Both the position numbers and the translations under genes were made by a program. From assembly GCF_003574835.2 (NCBI RefSeq), contig NZ_CP063196.1, positions 5,332,001-5,396,000 of the forward strand: 64,000 nt of DNA, read 5' to 3'. This document shows positions 17,748 through 26,384 of the stretch, piece after piece; positions within the stretch are counted from its first letter, which is position 1; each line of letters begins with the position of its first letter. The DNA is from Thermobifida halotolerans. GTDB lineage: Bacteria > Actinomycetota > Actinomycetes > Streptosporangiales > Streptosporangiaceae. The notes beneath the pieces are model-generated. The model searched no databases and was not told the DNA's origin. It saw nothing but the letters and a program-made list of their open reading frames with translations.

Positions 17748-17834
17748 ATGTTCTGGTTGTTCAACGGCTTCATGCTTCCCCTGGCCATCGCGGCCATGTT
17801 TGTCACGACGGTTACCGGATGGACCTGGTGGTAG
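17748..17834 (+). CDS. Possible 28-residue membrane peptide
   Basis: A short frame reading MFWLFNGFMLPLAIAAMFV then TTVTGWTWW, which is one complete membrane helix. About 86% of its third codon positions are G or C, matching native genes, whereas the other frames over the same bases do not. GGAAAGG lies 10 bases upstream. The frame also extends upstream to ATG 17688, which would add a very basic 20-residue leader, but that start lies too close to its GGAGG. It could be a small partner of the following HD-GYP protein. Evidence is compositional only. Confidence 0.4.
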   Translation: MFWLFNGFMLPLAIAAMFVTTVTGWTWW

Positions 17835-17892
17835 GTCCGGATCTCTGGAACTATGGCGGAACGGTCGGCTGCAAGACGAGAAGGAGCGGGAA

Positions 17893-19308
17893 TTGCGTGC
17901 CCTACCCGTGGCCGCGCGGTTGTACGTGGGCCTTGTCGCGCTCGGCGCCGCCACCGTCATACTCCTGGGAGTGCTCCTCGGCCGTACAGAAGAGGTCGAC
18001 CTGGGCACTCTCCTGCTTCTGGCGATCCTGTTCGTGATCGCCGAGTCAATCGCCACGATGGTCGACAGCGGCAAGACGGGGATATCACCCGCTTCGGCGG
18101 CCTCTCTTGCCGCTGTTGTCCTGGTGGGGCCGGTGGGCGCCGCCGTCGTCGGTATCGCCTCGGGGCTTGTCATCCGTCGGCAGAACCTGGTCAAGCGCCT
18201 GTTCAACGGAGCGCAGTTCGTTCTCGCCGGATACGCCTCGGGAACGGTGTTCCAACTGCTCGGTGGAAGGATGGGGGTTCCGGGGCCCGAGGTGTTCCCG
18301 TGGATCATCCTGCCCTTCACCGGAGCGGTCCTGGTCTTCTCCATGTGCAACACGCTGCTCATGGTCGGGCTGATGTGGTGCCTCGGTGAGCTCCGGCTGA
18401 AGAGCCCCCGCCACATGCGGTGGCGGCCGCTGGCCACCCTGGAGCTCTCCTCCATCGGCTACGCCATGCTGGGCCTGTTCATCGCCGCCATCTGGGGCGC
18501 GGTCGGCCCCTTCGCGGTGCTGCTGGTGCTGCTCCCGCTGTTCATCGCGCGGTGGGCCTTCGACCAGTACGTCTTCCAGCAGCGCGCGCACGACGCCACA
18601 CTGGCCGCGCTGTGCCAGGCGGTGGAGACCAAGGACTACTACACACGGGGCCACTGCATGCGGGTGGCCAAGGCCGCCGCGATGATCGCGGAGGAGCTGG
18701 GCATGTCCGCCGAACGCGTCCAGACGATGCGCTACGCGGGCATGCTGCACGACATCGGCAAACTGGGGGTGCCCACCAAGATCCTGCAGAAGGCCGGAAA
18801 GCTCACCGAGGAGGAGTTCGCCGCGATCCAGCTGCATCCCATGCGCGGCTACGAGATCGTGCGCGAGATCGACTTCCTCGACGAGGCGCTGGTCGGCATC
18901 CTGCACCACCACGAGCGCATGGACGGTGGGGGGTATCCGAAGGGACTGGCCGGGGAGGACATCCCCGAGGCCGCCCGGCTGGTCTCGGTGGCCGACGTGT
19001 TCGACTGCCTGACCTCCACCCGCTCCTACCGCACGGCCTGGAGCGCCGAGGACGCGATCGCCGAGCTGCGCAGGTGCGCCGGGACCCAGTTCGACCCGCG
19101 GATGGTCGAGGCGCTGGTACGCGCGGTCGAGCGGGAGGGCTGGGAGGTGCCCGACCTCGTCGAGCCACTCGAGGACGAGTGCGAGAGCATCGCCGCGCGG
19201 ACACCGTCGACCGGGGCCGCCGCCGGACGGCACACCGCTGAGGACACCGGAACCGAGACCGGGGCCGACGTCACGGTCGGGGTTGTGGAAGAGACAACCG
19301 GATCATGA
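17893..19308 (+). CDS. Membrane HD-GYP domain phosphodiesterase
   Basis: A protein of 471 residues. The first 215 residues hold about six membrane segments (MASE-like, no recognised ligand motif); the rest is an HD-GYP domain. All key motifs are intact: TRGHCMRVA, LHDIGK with His286-Asp287, HHHE (338-341) and the full HHERMDGGGYPKG signature. HD-GYP enzymes hydrolyse cyclic di-GMP or related dinucleotides. TTG 17893 was chosen because AAGGAG precedes it by 6 bases. It overlaps the next gene by ATGA, so the two are coupled. The C-terminal 50 residues are Thr/Glu-rich and probably disordered. Confidence 0.85.
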   Translation: MRALPVAARLYVGLVALGAATVILLGVLLGRTEEVDLGTLLLLAILFVIAESIATMVDSGKTGISPASAASLAAVVLVGPVGAAVVGIASGLVIRRQNLVKRLFNGAQFVLAGYASGTVFQLLGGRMGVPGPEVFPWIILPFTGAVLVFSMCNTLLMVGLMWCLGELRLKSPRHMRWRPLATLELSSIGYAMLGLFIAAIWGAVGPFAVLLVLLPLFIARWAFDQYVFQQRAHDATLAALCQAVETKDYYTRGHCMRVAKAAAMIAEELGMSAERVQTMRYAGMLHDIGKLGVPTKILQKAGKLTEEEFAAIQLHPMRGYEIVREIDFLDEALVGILHHHERMDGGGYPKGLAGEDIPEAARLVSVADVFDCLTSTRSYRTAWSAEDAIAELRRCAGTQFDPRMVEALVRAVEREGWEVPDLVEPLEDECESIAARTPSTGAAAGRHTAEDTGTETGADVTVGVVEETTGS

Positions 19309-20627
19309 TGAAGAGCGTGCCGACCGCTTCGATCCGGACGCCTCGGGGCGCCCGCCACGGCAGACAGTGGCGGGCCGTCGGCTGGACCCGGCCGCTGCTG
19401 ATCGGGGCGGCGCTGGTCAGCACCGCCGGATCGCTGTTGTGGACCGCCATCGTGGCCGGGTTCGAGCAGCCGCGGGTCACCCTGGCGTTCGGCGTCCTGG
19501 TGGCGCTGGGGGAGTTCGCGCGCATCACCCTGCCGGGCGGACGCGAGGCCGCGCCCATCGCCTCGGCCTCCGCCATGTCCTACGCCTTCCTCTTCACCAT
19601 CGGCGGCGAACCCGTCGCCCACTCGGCCTGGCAGGTCATCGCGGTGGTCGCGGTCGGCATGGTGGTGGGGGAGCTGCCGCACGTCATGGTGGGGCGCCCA
19701 CCCCACTGGGGGGACCTGGCCCGGCGGCTGCTCAACATCACGGTCATCGCCCTGCTCTTCAAACCCCTGGTGGCCCCCGTCGATCTGGACGGGCCGCTGT
19801 GGTGGGTGTCCTTGCTGCTCATGGCCGTGATCGTGGTGGGGGTGTGGGCGATCGACTCGGTGGCCGCCGCCGCCATCCGCGCCGACCGGCTGCGGACCCG
19901 GTTCCGCGTCACGGTGCACGACGAGATGCGCGCCCAGGTGGCGATCGGCATGGCCGTGGGGGCGTCGGCCATCCTGATGGCGTTGTCGGTACACGTCATG
20001 GGACTGACCAGTCTTCTGGTCTTCACCGCTCCGCTGCTGGTCACCCAGGTCGCCTTCCGGCGCTACGCCCAGATCCGGCGCACCTACCTGCAGACGGTGC
20101 GGGCGCTGTCCCGGGTCACCGAGGTCGGCGGTTACGTCGAGACCGGGCACTCCCGCCGGGTCAGTCGGCTGGCCCACAGGATCGGCTGTGAGCTGGGGAT
20201 GTCGGAGTCCGAACTGCTGGAGTTGGAGTACGCCGCGCTCATGCACGACATCGGCCAGTTGTCGCTGCGCGACCCCATCCCCAGCGGCGCCACCGTGCTG
20301 GCCTCGCCGCGGGAACAGCGGCGCATCGCCGAACTGGGCTCGTCGATCATCCGCGAGACCGGGGTTCTCGACGGCGTCGCCGAACTGGTCCGCCGCCAGT
20401 GCGAGCCCTACACAGGCGGCGGCGAGGCGGGTCCGCCTCCGCTGGGCAGCAGGATCATCAAGGTGACCAACGCCTTCGACGACCTGGTCGGCGACTCCAC
20501 GGACCGCGACCGGGTCGAGGCGGTGCTGCAGCGGCTGCGAATGGACACCGGGCACGAGTACGACCCCGCGGTGGTCGAGGCGCTGGCGACGGTGCTGCAC
20601 CGGCCCGCCTTCCGCTGGCGGGAGTGA
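19305..20627 (+). CDS. Membrane HD-domain protein, degenerate HD-GYP
   Basis: A protein of 440 residues with the same layout as its upstream neighbour: six or so membrane segments up to about residue 240, then an HD domain. TGHSRRVSRLAHRIG and LMHDIGQ are kept, but the HHE and GYP motifs are lost (RRQCEPYTGGGEAGPPPLG in their place). It therefore probably lacks phosphodiesterase activity and may be a regulatory or scaffold subunit. ATG 19305 overlaps the previous stop. The pair probably arose by tandem duplication. It ends at a terminator at 20648. Confidence 0.8.
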   Translation: MMKSVPTASIRTPRGARHGRQWRAVGWTRPLLIGAALVSTAGSLLWTAIVAGFEQPRVTLAFGVLVALGEFARITLPGGREAAPIASASAMSYAFLFTIGGEPVAHSAWQVIAVVAVGMVVGELPHVMVGRPPHWGDLARRLLNITVIALLFKPLVAPVDLDGPLWWVSLLLMAVIVVGVWAIDSVAAAAIRADRLRTRFRVTVHDEMRAQVAIGMAVGASAILMALSVHVMGLTSLLVFTAPLLVTQVAFRRYAQIRRTYLQTVRALSRVTEVGGYVETGHSRRVSRLAHRIGCELGMSESELLELEYAALMHDIGQLSLRDPIPSGATVLASPREQRRIAELGSSIIRETGVLDGVAELVRRQCEPYTGGGEAGPPPLGSRIIKVTNAFDDLVGDSTDRDRVEAVLQRLRMDTGHEYDPAVVEALATVLHRPAFRWRE

Positions 20628-20647
20628 GCGGACCCCTCAGCCGACTC

Positions 20648-20675
20648 GGAGGCGTCCGCGGGGGCGGACGTCTCC
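20648..20675 (+). terminator. Terminator after the HD gene pair
   Basis: A 12-bp stem with one G:T pair (20648-20659 with 20664-20675) and a GGGG loop, 20 bases after the stop. Confidence 0.6.
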
Positions 20676-20908
20676 GGCCGCGGAGGCACGGGCGGCAGGG
20701 GGTGTTCGTCGCTATGCTGGGGCGCGAGACGGCTCGCCACGGGCGCGCGTTGGCCGAACAGGTGTGGGAGGACCAGGTCCCGCCCCGGCGCGGTGCGACC
20801 CACCCGACCCCGCGCTCGCGGGAATGAGGACTTCCCGGCCCGGGAAGAAGCCGATGACGGGTACTCCCAGTACCGACTGGCCGACGAACACAGGAAGAGA
20901 AGCGGGCG

Positions 20909-21121
20909 ATGGCTGAGATCCGTGCGGAGATAGTCGCGAACGTCTGGAAGGTCACGGCGCAGCCGGGCGACACGGTCGCCGCGGGCGACACACTGCTGAT
21001 CCTGGAGTCCATGAAGATGGAGATCCCGGTGCTGGTGGAGGACCCGGGCACGATCGTCGACATCCTCGTCAACGAGGGCGACGTCGTCCAGGAGGGCGAC
21101 CTGCTCGCGGTGGTCGAGTAG
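20909..21121 (+). CDS. Biotin/lipoyl carrier protein, TB7.3 type
   Basis: A free-standing biotinyl domain of 70 residues. The biotinylation motif is ESMKME with Lys36 as the acceptor. The whole sequence is very close to M. tuberculosis TB7.3 (Rv3221c), a 71-residue biotinylated protein that also lies near the sigH-rshA locus. ATG 20909 follows GAAGAGAAGCGGGCG. No carboxylase subunit is nearby; the partner enzyme is unknown. It precedes a thioesterase gene on the same strand by 32 bases, so the two may be co-transcribed. Confidence 0.9.
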   Translation: MAEIRAEIVANVWKVTAQPGDTVAAGDTLLILESMKMEIPVLVEDPGTIVDILVNEGDVVQEGDLLAVVE

Positions 21122-21153
21122 GGGCCGCGGGAGACGTCCGGGAGGTGACGTCC

Positions 21154-21546
21154 ATGGCGATCGACACGGGGCTCACCGGAACGGCGGAGTTGACGGTCAC
21201 CACGGCCGACACCGCCGCGGCGCTGGGCAGCGGGGACGTCCCCGTGCTGGGCACCCCTCGGGTGCTGGCGCTGGCGGAGGCCGCCACCGTCGACGCCCTC
21301 GCCGGGCATGTGGACGACGAGCACACCACGGTCGGCACCGAGATCCGGCTCTCGCACACCGCCCCCACGCCGGTGGGAGCGCACGTGGTCGCCACGGCGC
21401 GCCTGGACGGGGCCGAGGGCGGACGGCTGGTCTTCGGGGTCGCCGTCACCCAGGACGGCCGCCAGGTGGCCGTGGGGACCGTGGAGCGTGTCCTCGTCCA
21501 CCGCGCACGTTTCCTGGACGGTGCGCTGCGGGGGCCTCGGAGGTGA
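21154..21546 (+). CDS. Hotdog-fold thioesterase (FlK-like)
   Basis: A protein of 130 residues with hotdog-fold features: GTPRVLALAEAATVDALAG (central helix), then EIRLSHTAPTPVGAHVVATA and VFGVAVTQDGRQVAVGTVER (sheet strands). It resembles fluoroacetyl-CoA thioesterase-type proteins, which hydrolyse small acyl-CoAs; the natural substrate is unknown. ATG 21154 has GGAGG 8 bases upstream. Linked to the biotin carrier gene, which hints at acyl-CoA metabolism, but this is an inference only. Confidence 0.75.
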   Translation: MAIDTGLTGTAELTVTTADTAAALGSGDVPVLGTPRVLALAEAATVDALAGHVDDEHTTVGTEIRLSHTAPTPVGAHVVATARLDGAEGGRLVFGVAVTQDGRQVAVGTVERVLVHRARFLDGALRGPRR

Positions 21547-21556
21547 GGCCCCCGTC

Positions 21557-23218
21557 TCACACGCCCATGGTCTTGCGCGGGTAGACGTTCTCCGGGTCGG
21601 TGGCGATGTTCACCAGGTAGGGGACACCCGAGTCGAAGGCGCGGCGCAGCGCCGGTCCGATCCCGGCGGGGTCGGTGACGAGTTCCCCGCCGCCGCCGAG
21701 TGCCGTCACGACCTGGTCGTAGCGGGTCTGCGGAGCCAGGTCGGCGATCACGTCGTAGCCGTAGACCAACCGCATCGGCGCCTTCTCCAGCCCCCAGACG
21801 CCGTTGTTGCCGCAGACCATGACCACCGGCAGGTTGTGGCGGACGAGAGTGTCCACGTCCGACAGCGAGAACCCGAGCGCGCCGTCGCCGAACAGGGCCA
21901 CCACCTGGGAGGAGGGGCGGGACAGGCGGGCGGCGATCGCGTAGCCCATTCCGGTGCCCAGGCAACCGAACGGTCCGGGGTCGAGCCAGTTCCCGGGTCT
22001 GCGCGGTTCGATGTACTTGCCCGCGTAGGAGACGAAGTCGCCGCCGTCGCCGATCACCACCGCGTCGTCGTCCAGGATCCGGTTCAGCTCACCGTAGATC
22101 CGGGCGGGGTGGACGGGGGAGGCGTCGCTGTTCAGGGCCTCGCTGTCGTTGGCCGCGGTCGCCGCGGCGGTCTCGGCCACCGCGGCGCGCCACTGCGCGA
22201 CCTCGGGGTGGGGCCTGGCCTGCTCGGCTATGCCGCGCAGGATCAGCGAGAGGTCTCCCGAGACCGCTCCCGCGAGGGAGAGGTGGGTGGCGATCTGCTC
22301 GGGGGAGTCGGTGATGTGCACGGTCCGGGCGGGAGGAGCGCCGTCGCGTCCGCCGAACAGGCCGTGGTTGAGCCGGAAGTCCAGCGGGGTGCCCACGACG
22401 ACGACCAGGTCGGCGCTGCCGAGGGCCAGGCCCCGGGCGCGGGTGGCCAGGAGCGGATGCCCGGCGGGGAGCACCCCGCGGCCCTGGCCGTTGGTGACCA
22501 CCGGGACGCCCAGTTCCTCGGCGGCGTCGAGGGCGACCTGTTCGGCGCCGTCCAGCCACACGTCCGAGCCGTACACCAGCACCGGCCGCCGAGCCTCGCC
22601 GAGCAGGCGGGCGATGTCGGCCACCGCGTCGGGATCGGGGGCGCGGTCGGTCCCGGCCGCGCCCGCGTCGAGGTCGATCTCGGCCTGGTCGTAGAGGCGG
22701 TCCATCGGGATGTCCACGAACACCGGCCCCCGGTGCGCGGCGTTGGCGAGCGTGAACGCCTCGTCCAGCGCCGGACCGATCAGCGCGGGCTCGTGGACGG
22801 TCCACGCGCGCTTGGTGATCGGGGCGAACAGCGGCGGCTGGTCCAGCTCCTGGAGCAGTCCCTGCCCCCAGCGGCTGTCGGGCGCCCGTCCCCCGACCAC
22901 CACCAGCGGGGAGCCGTTGAAGTGTGCGGTGGCCACCCCGCTGACACCGTTGGTGACCCCCGGGCCGGCGGTCAGCACCGCCCAACCGGCCCGTCGGGTG
23001 AGCTTGCCCACGGCTTCGGCGGCGAACACCGCGGTCTGTTCGTGCCGTACGTCCAGCAGGCGCATGGCGGGTTCGGACCTGACCGCGCCGTCGTAGACCG
23101 GGAAGACGTGGCCACCGGAGAGCGTGAAGACGGTGTCCACGCCGTGTCGGCGGGCGACCTCCACGGCATGGACGCCGCCGTGGCCGGTGAGCCGTCCGGG
23201 AGGAGAAGAGGAGCCCAT
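21557..23218 (-). CDS. Thiamine-diphosphate enzyme, acetolactate-synthase-like (IlvG type)
   Basis: A protein of 553 residues with three TPP-enzyme domains: N-terminal pyrimidine-binding (catalytic Glu60 in RHEQTAVFAAEA), central FAD/nucleotide-like, and C-terminal TPP-binding (GDGALGFS ... GNNGVWG). It is closest in layout to the second acetolactate synthase of mycobacteria (IlvG, Rv1820) and not to the main IlvB; no small subunit is adjacent. The reaction could be pyruvate to acetolactate or another decarboxylative ligation. ATG 23218 is followed by a short Ser/Pro tail. An inverted repeat at 23314-23327 (GTGAG, 4 bases, CTCAC) lies about 100 bases upstream. Confidence 0.78.
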   Translation of the reverse strand: MGSSSPPGRLTGHGGVHAVEVARRHGVDTVFTLSGGHVFPVYDGAVRSEPAMRLLDVRHEQTAVFAAEAVGKLTRRAGWAVLTAGPGVTNGVSGVATAHFNGSPLVVVGGRAPDSRWGQGLLQELDQPPLFAPITKRAWTVHEPALIGPALDEAFTLANAAHRGPVFVDIPMDRLYDQAEIDLDAGAAGTDRAPDPDAVADIARLLGEARRPVLVYGSDVWLDGAEQVALDAAEELGVPVVTNGQGRGVLPAGHPLLATRARGLALGSADLVVVVGTPLDFRLNHGLFGGRDGAPPARTVHITDSPEQIATHLSLAGAVSGDLSLILRGIAEQARPHPEVAQWRAAVAETAAATAANDSEALNSDASPVHPARIYGELNRILDDDAVVIGDGGDFVSYAGKYIEPRRPGNWLDPGPFGCLGTGMGYAIAARLSRPSSQVVALFGDGALGFSLSDVDTLVRHNLPVVMVCGNNGVWGLEKAPMRLVYGYDVIADLAPQTRYDQVVTALGGGGELVTDPAGIGPALRRAFDSGVPYLVNIATDPENVYPRKTMGV

Positions 23219-23372
23219 TGTGCGTCACGCTCCTTGCGGGATCCCGTAGTTGGGTGAGGCGGGAAGGGAGAGCCGCCCCACCCAGTAAATTACCAGTGAG
23301 TAGCAACTGTGGGGTGAGGGACCTCACAGAATCCGGTGCGACACGGGCGCGGAGGAGCGGGAGAGCGGCGGG

Positions 23373-24122
23373 CTAGTGGTCCTTCTCCTTCGGCGGACGC
23401 AGGCGGGTGACGAACTTGTACCGGTCGCCCCGGTACAGCGACCGCACCCACTCCACCGGGTTTCCCTCGGCGTCGAAGCTGTGCTGGCAGTGCAGTACCA
23501 GCGGCAGTCCGACGTCCACCCCGAGCAGGCGGGCCTCGCTGGGGGTGGCCAGGACCGTCTCGATGGTCGCCTCGGCCTCGGCCAGATGCACGTTGTACAC
23601 CGCGGCCAGGGCCTCGTAGAGCGAGGCGTACCGGTCCAGTTGGCGGCGCAGGCCGGGGAAGCGGCGGGCGGGAAGGTGGGCGGTCTCCACGGCCATCGGC
23701 TCGCCGTTGGCCAACCGCAGACGTTCGATGCGCAGCACCCGGCCGCCGGAGCGGGTGGCCAGGAGACCGGCCAGGTCCTCGTCGGCGTTGACGTAACTCA
23801 CATCGAGGATCCGGGTGTCGGGGTGGAGACCGTGCGAGCGCATCTCCTGGGTGTAGCTCGTCAGTTGCAGCACCTGGGTCACCTTGGGCTTGGCGACGAA
23901 GGTGCCCTTGCCCTGGATGCGCAGCAACCGTCCCTCGACCACCATCTCGGTGAGCGCCTGGCGCACCGTCGTGCGGGACGTGCCGAACTGGGTTGCCAAA
24001 GCCCGCTCCGGTGGCACCGGGTTACCCGCGGGCATCGTCTCGATCAGTTCCAGGAGTTGCTTCTTGACCTGGTAGTACTTCGGAACCCGGGGACTGTCCT
24101 CAACAGTTCGCTGACCCGTCAC
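23373..24122 (-). CDS. dasR: GntR/HutC-type regulator DasR (GlcNAc-responsive)
   Basis: A protein of 249 residues. The winged helix ([49 protein letters not shown]) and the UTRA ligand domain ([38 protein letters not shown]) match Streptomyces DasR almost throughout, including its length of about 254. DasR represses aminosugar uptake and chitin genes and links them to development; glucosamine-6-phosphate is the known effector. GTG 24122 has GGAGGA 7 bases upstream. A dre-like box lies at 24220-24235, suggesting autoregulation. No PTS genes are nearby. Confidence 0.9.
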   Translation of the reverse strand: MTGQRTVEDSPRVPKYYQVKKQLLELIETMPAGNPVPPERALATQFGTSRTTVRQALTEMVVEGRLLRIQGKGTFVAKPKVTQVLQLTSYTQEMRSHGLHPDTRILDVSYVNADEDLAGLLATRSGGRVLRIERLRLANGEPMAVETAHLPARRFPGLRRQLDRYASLYEALAAVYNVHLAEAEATIETVLATPSEARLLGVDVGLPLVLHCQHSFDAEGNPVEWVRSLYRGDRYKFVTRLRPPKEKDH

Positions 24123-24219
24123 GTCGATTTCCTCCACCGCTTCCCGCCCGTTCGGCGTTTGCCGCATCTTCGCAGTGCCAGCGGACCGATACATAGCCGG
24201 GCCACCGAAAAAGACGGTG

Positions 24220-24235
24220 ACTGGTCTAGGCCATT
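24220..24235. promoter_or_regulatory. DasR-responsive element (dre-like)
   Basis: ACTGGTCTAGGCCATT fits the published dre consensus A(C/G)TGGTCTAGACCA(C/G)T with two mismatches. It lies 98 bases upstream of dasR and 52 bases upstream of the divergent pdtaS-like gene, so it could control both. Confidence 0.65.
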
Positions 24236-24287
24236 GGTAGAAAGGTGCATCTCTTGAGTATGCCCCCGCGCATGGGATGATTTGTGA

Positions 24288-25853
24288 GTGCCTCACCTCA
24301 GTGATCTGATCAGAAGGTATACGGCGCTCACGACGGTGGACCTGGAGTGGCTGCACGCCCTGGTCTCCGACTGGCAGCTGCTCGCGGACCTGTCCTTCGC
24401 GGACCTGCTGCTCTGGGTGCGGCTGCGCGACGACAGCGGCTGGGTCGCGGTCGCCCAGATGCGGCCGACCACCGGGCCGACCGCCTTCCAGGACGACCTC
24501 GTCGAGACCTTCCTGCCCGACGCGCCCACGGCCGGTGGGGAGCCGGACCCGGTGGCTCCCCCACTGCGCGCCAAACGCGCGCTGATCGACCGGGCCTGGC
24601 GCGAGGGACGGATCTGCCGGGAGGGAGACCCGGACTGGTCGGGCGGGGTTCCGGTGCGGGAGGAGACGATCCCGGTGCGCCGGGAGGGGAACATGCTGGG
24701 CGTGATCCAGCGCAGCACCAACCTCAGCGCCGCGCGCACCCCCAGCCGACTGGAGCTCACCTACCTGCAGAGCGCCAGCGACCTGGCGCAGATGATCGCC
24801 GAGGGCGGTTTCCCGTTCAGCGACCAGGGGCCGCTGATGGTGCGCTCGCCCCGCGTGGGGGACGGACTGCTCCGGCTGGACCGCGAGGGGCGGGTGGTCT
24901 ACGCCAGCCCCAACGCCCTGTCCGCCTACCGCAGACTCGGACTGACCGCGGACCTCGTCGGGGCGTCACTGGCGCGCACCACCGTGGAGCTGTCGGCCGA
25001 CCACGATCCCCGGGACGAGTCGCTGAGCTGGACCGCGGGCGGCCGGGTGCCGTTGGAGGCCGAGGTGGAGGCCCGGGGAACAACCGTCCAACTGCGCGCC
25101 ATTCCGCTGGTCATCAGCGGGGAGCGGATCGGGGCGCTGGTCATGGTGCGCGACGTCACGGAGTTGCGCCGCCGGGAGCGCGAACTGATGACCAAGGACG
25201 CCACCATCCGCGAGATCCACCACCGGGTGAAGAACAACCTGCAGACCGTCGCGGCCCTGCTGCGGCTGCAGTCCCGTCGGCTGCACAACTCCGAGGGGCG
25301 CGCGGCGCTCGACGAGGCGGTGCGCAGGGTCGGATCGATCGCGATCGTGCACGAGATGCTCTCGCACACGCCCGACGAGACCGTCGACTTCGACGACATC
25401 GCCGACCGCGTCATCGAGATGGCGGCGGAGGTGTCCTCCACCGGCGCGGCGGCGGTGGCGCCGCGCCGGGTGGGGCATTTCGGTCTGCTGTCCGCGCTGG
25501 TCGCCACCCCGCTGTCGATGGTCCTGGCCGAACTGGTGCAGAACGCGGTCGAGCACGGACTCAGGTACGGTCCCGGCACGATCGAGGTGCGGGTGCGCCG
25601 TCAGGCGCCGGTGCCGGGAACGGACGAGAAGACGGGGAGTGCGGGACGGCTGGTCATCGAGGTCGTCGACAACGGAACAGGGCTCCCCGCCGACTTCGAC
25701 CTGGAAACCAGTAGTAGCCTTGGTCTACAGATCGTGCGGACCTTGGTGACGGGTGAACTCGCGGGCCGACTGGAGATGACTCCCCAGGAGGGCGGCGGCA
25801 CCAAGGTCCTGCTGGATCTGCCGGTGGATCATGAGGTCCAGTACTACGACTAG
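24288..25853 (+). CDS. pdtaS: Sensor histidine kinase, PdtaS type (GAF-PAS-HisKA_2-HATPase)
   Basis: A soluble kinase of 521 residues. An N-terminal GAF-like part ([20 protein letters not shown], matching mycobacterial PdtaS), a PAS-like part around 195-290, HisKA_2 with phospho-acceptor region [16 protein letters not shown] (His311-His312), and an HATPase with [21 protein letters not shown] and GLQIVRTLV. PdtaS passes phosphate to the antiterminator PdtaR; no regulator gene is in this window. GTG 24288 lacks a clear ribosome-binding site. It is convergent with whiB1 with only 16 bases between, the same pairing as Rv3220c-Rv3219. Confidence 0.88.
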   Translation: MPHLSDLIRRYTALTTVDLEWLHALVSDWQLLADLSFADLLLWVRLRDDSGWVAVAQMRPTTGPTAFQDDLVETFLPDAPTAGGEPDPVAPPLRAKRALIDRAWREGRICREGDPDWSGGVPVREETIPVRREGNMLGVIQRSTNLSAARTPSRLELTYLQSASDLAQMIAEGGFPFSDQGPLMVRSPRVGDGLLRLDREGRVVYASPNALSAYRRLGLTADLVGASLARTTVELSADHDPRDESLSWTAGGRVPLEAEVEARGTTVQLRAIPLVISGERIGALVMVRDVTELRRRERELMTKDATIREIHHRVKNNLQTVAALLRLQSRRLHNSEGRAALDEAVRRVGSIAIVHEMLSHTPDETVDFDDIADRVIEMAAEVSSTGAAAVAPRRVGHFGLLSALVATPLSMVLAELVQNAVEHGLRYGPGTIEVRVRRQAPVPGTDEKTGSAGRLVIEVVDNGTGLPADFDLETSSSLGLQIVRTLVTGELAGRLEMTPQEGGGTKVLLDLPVDHEVQYYD

Positions 25854-25869
25854 CGGGTAATCGGGCAGG

Positions 25870-26133
25870 TCAGACCGTGGTGTGCAGTCGGGCGGCGGGA
25901 CGGACGGAGCGGCGGCGCTTCAGGGCGCGACGCTCGTCCTCGCTCATGCCGCCCCACACACCGCCGTCCTGGCCGGTCTCCAGAGCCCACTGCAGGCAGG
26001 CGGTGCTCACGGAACAGCGGCGGCATACCTCTTTGGCCTCTTCGATCTGGATCAGTGCCGGGCCGGAGTTGCCGATGGGAAAGAAAAGCTCGGGGTCTTC
26101 GTCACGGCAGGCAGCGTGGTGGCGCCAGTCCAT
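25870..26133 (-). CDS. whiB1: WhiB-family iron-sulfur regulator WhiB1
   Basis: A protein of 87 residues with the four cluster cysteines at 9, 37, 40 and 46, exactly as in mycobacterial WhiB1. The G[V/I]WGG turn is GVWGG, and a basic DERRALKRRR DNA-binding tail follows. WhiB1 carries a [4Fe-4S] cluster that reacts with nitric oxide and binds sigma-A region 4. ATG 26133 was preferred over GTG 26142 because GGAG precedes it by 8 bases and the protein then begins MDWRHHAAC like its orthologue. A Crp-type palindrome lies upstream at 26175. Confidence 0.95.
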   Translation of the reverse strand: MDWRHHAACRDEDPELFFPIGNSGPALIQIEEAKEVCRRCSVSTACLQWALETGQDGGVWGGMSEDERRALKRRRSVRPAARLHTTV

Positions 26134-26143
26134 GCGGGTCACT

Positions 26144-26156
26144 CCTCACGGTGAGG
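26144..26156 (-). promoter_or_regulatory. Palindrome overlapping whiB1 ribosome-binding site
   Basis: CCTCAC, G, GTGAGG is a perfect 6+1+6 palindrome. On the whiB1 strand its second arm contains the GAGGAG that serves as ribosome-binding site, so folding or protein binding here could block translation. Confidence 0.4.
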
Positions 26157-26174
26157 CGGTCGGGGCGAGAGCCT

Positions 26175-26190
26175 TGTGAAACAGTTCACG
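26175..26190. promoter_or_regulatory. Crp-type binding site upstream of whiB1
   Basis: TGTGA-N6-TCACG matches 9 of 10 consensus positions of TGTGA-N6-TCACA. It lies about 45-57 bases before the whiB1 start codon. Mycobacterial whiB1 is known to be controlled by the cAMP receptor protein. Confidence 0.6.
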
Positions 26191-26384
26191 AAGCAGGACG
26201 CTTAGGGGCCGTCACGGTGGTGCTGGCCGGTCCCCTGCCCTGTTTCGCGCGCCTCGCACGGGACGTCGTGGCCGTTTCCGGAGGTCGCTGAGCGCGGATG
26301 CCCGTAAAGTCGCGACCACCGAAGCCGGAACCAACCGTTAACGCGCCCGTAACGTGCGGCGATACTTTGAGCGTGACAGGGTTA

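Noticed and set aside
17693-18037. Frame from ATG 17693 with an excellent ribosome-binding site
   Set aside because: Its third codon positions are not G+C-biased past the first 15 codons, and it runs far into the HD-GYP gene in another frame. The nearby frame at 17748 fits coding bias better.
20714-20827. Short 37-residue frame between the HD genes and the biotin carrier
   Set aside because: No ribosome-binding site; the ATG lies in a TATGCT sequence that looks more like a -10 box; no family resemblance.
23373-24356. Longer version of dasR starting at 24356
   Set aside because: The extra N-terminus crosses the divergent promoter region and the dre box, and DasR homologues begin near the chosen GTG at 24122.
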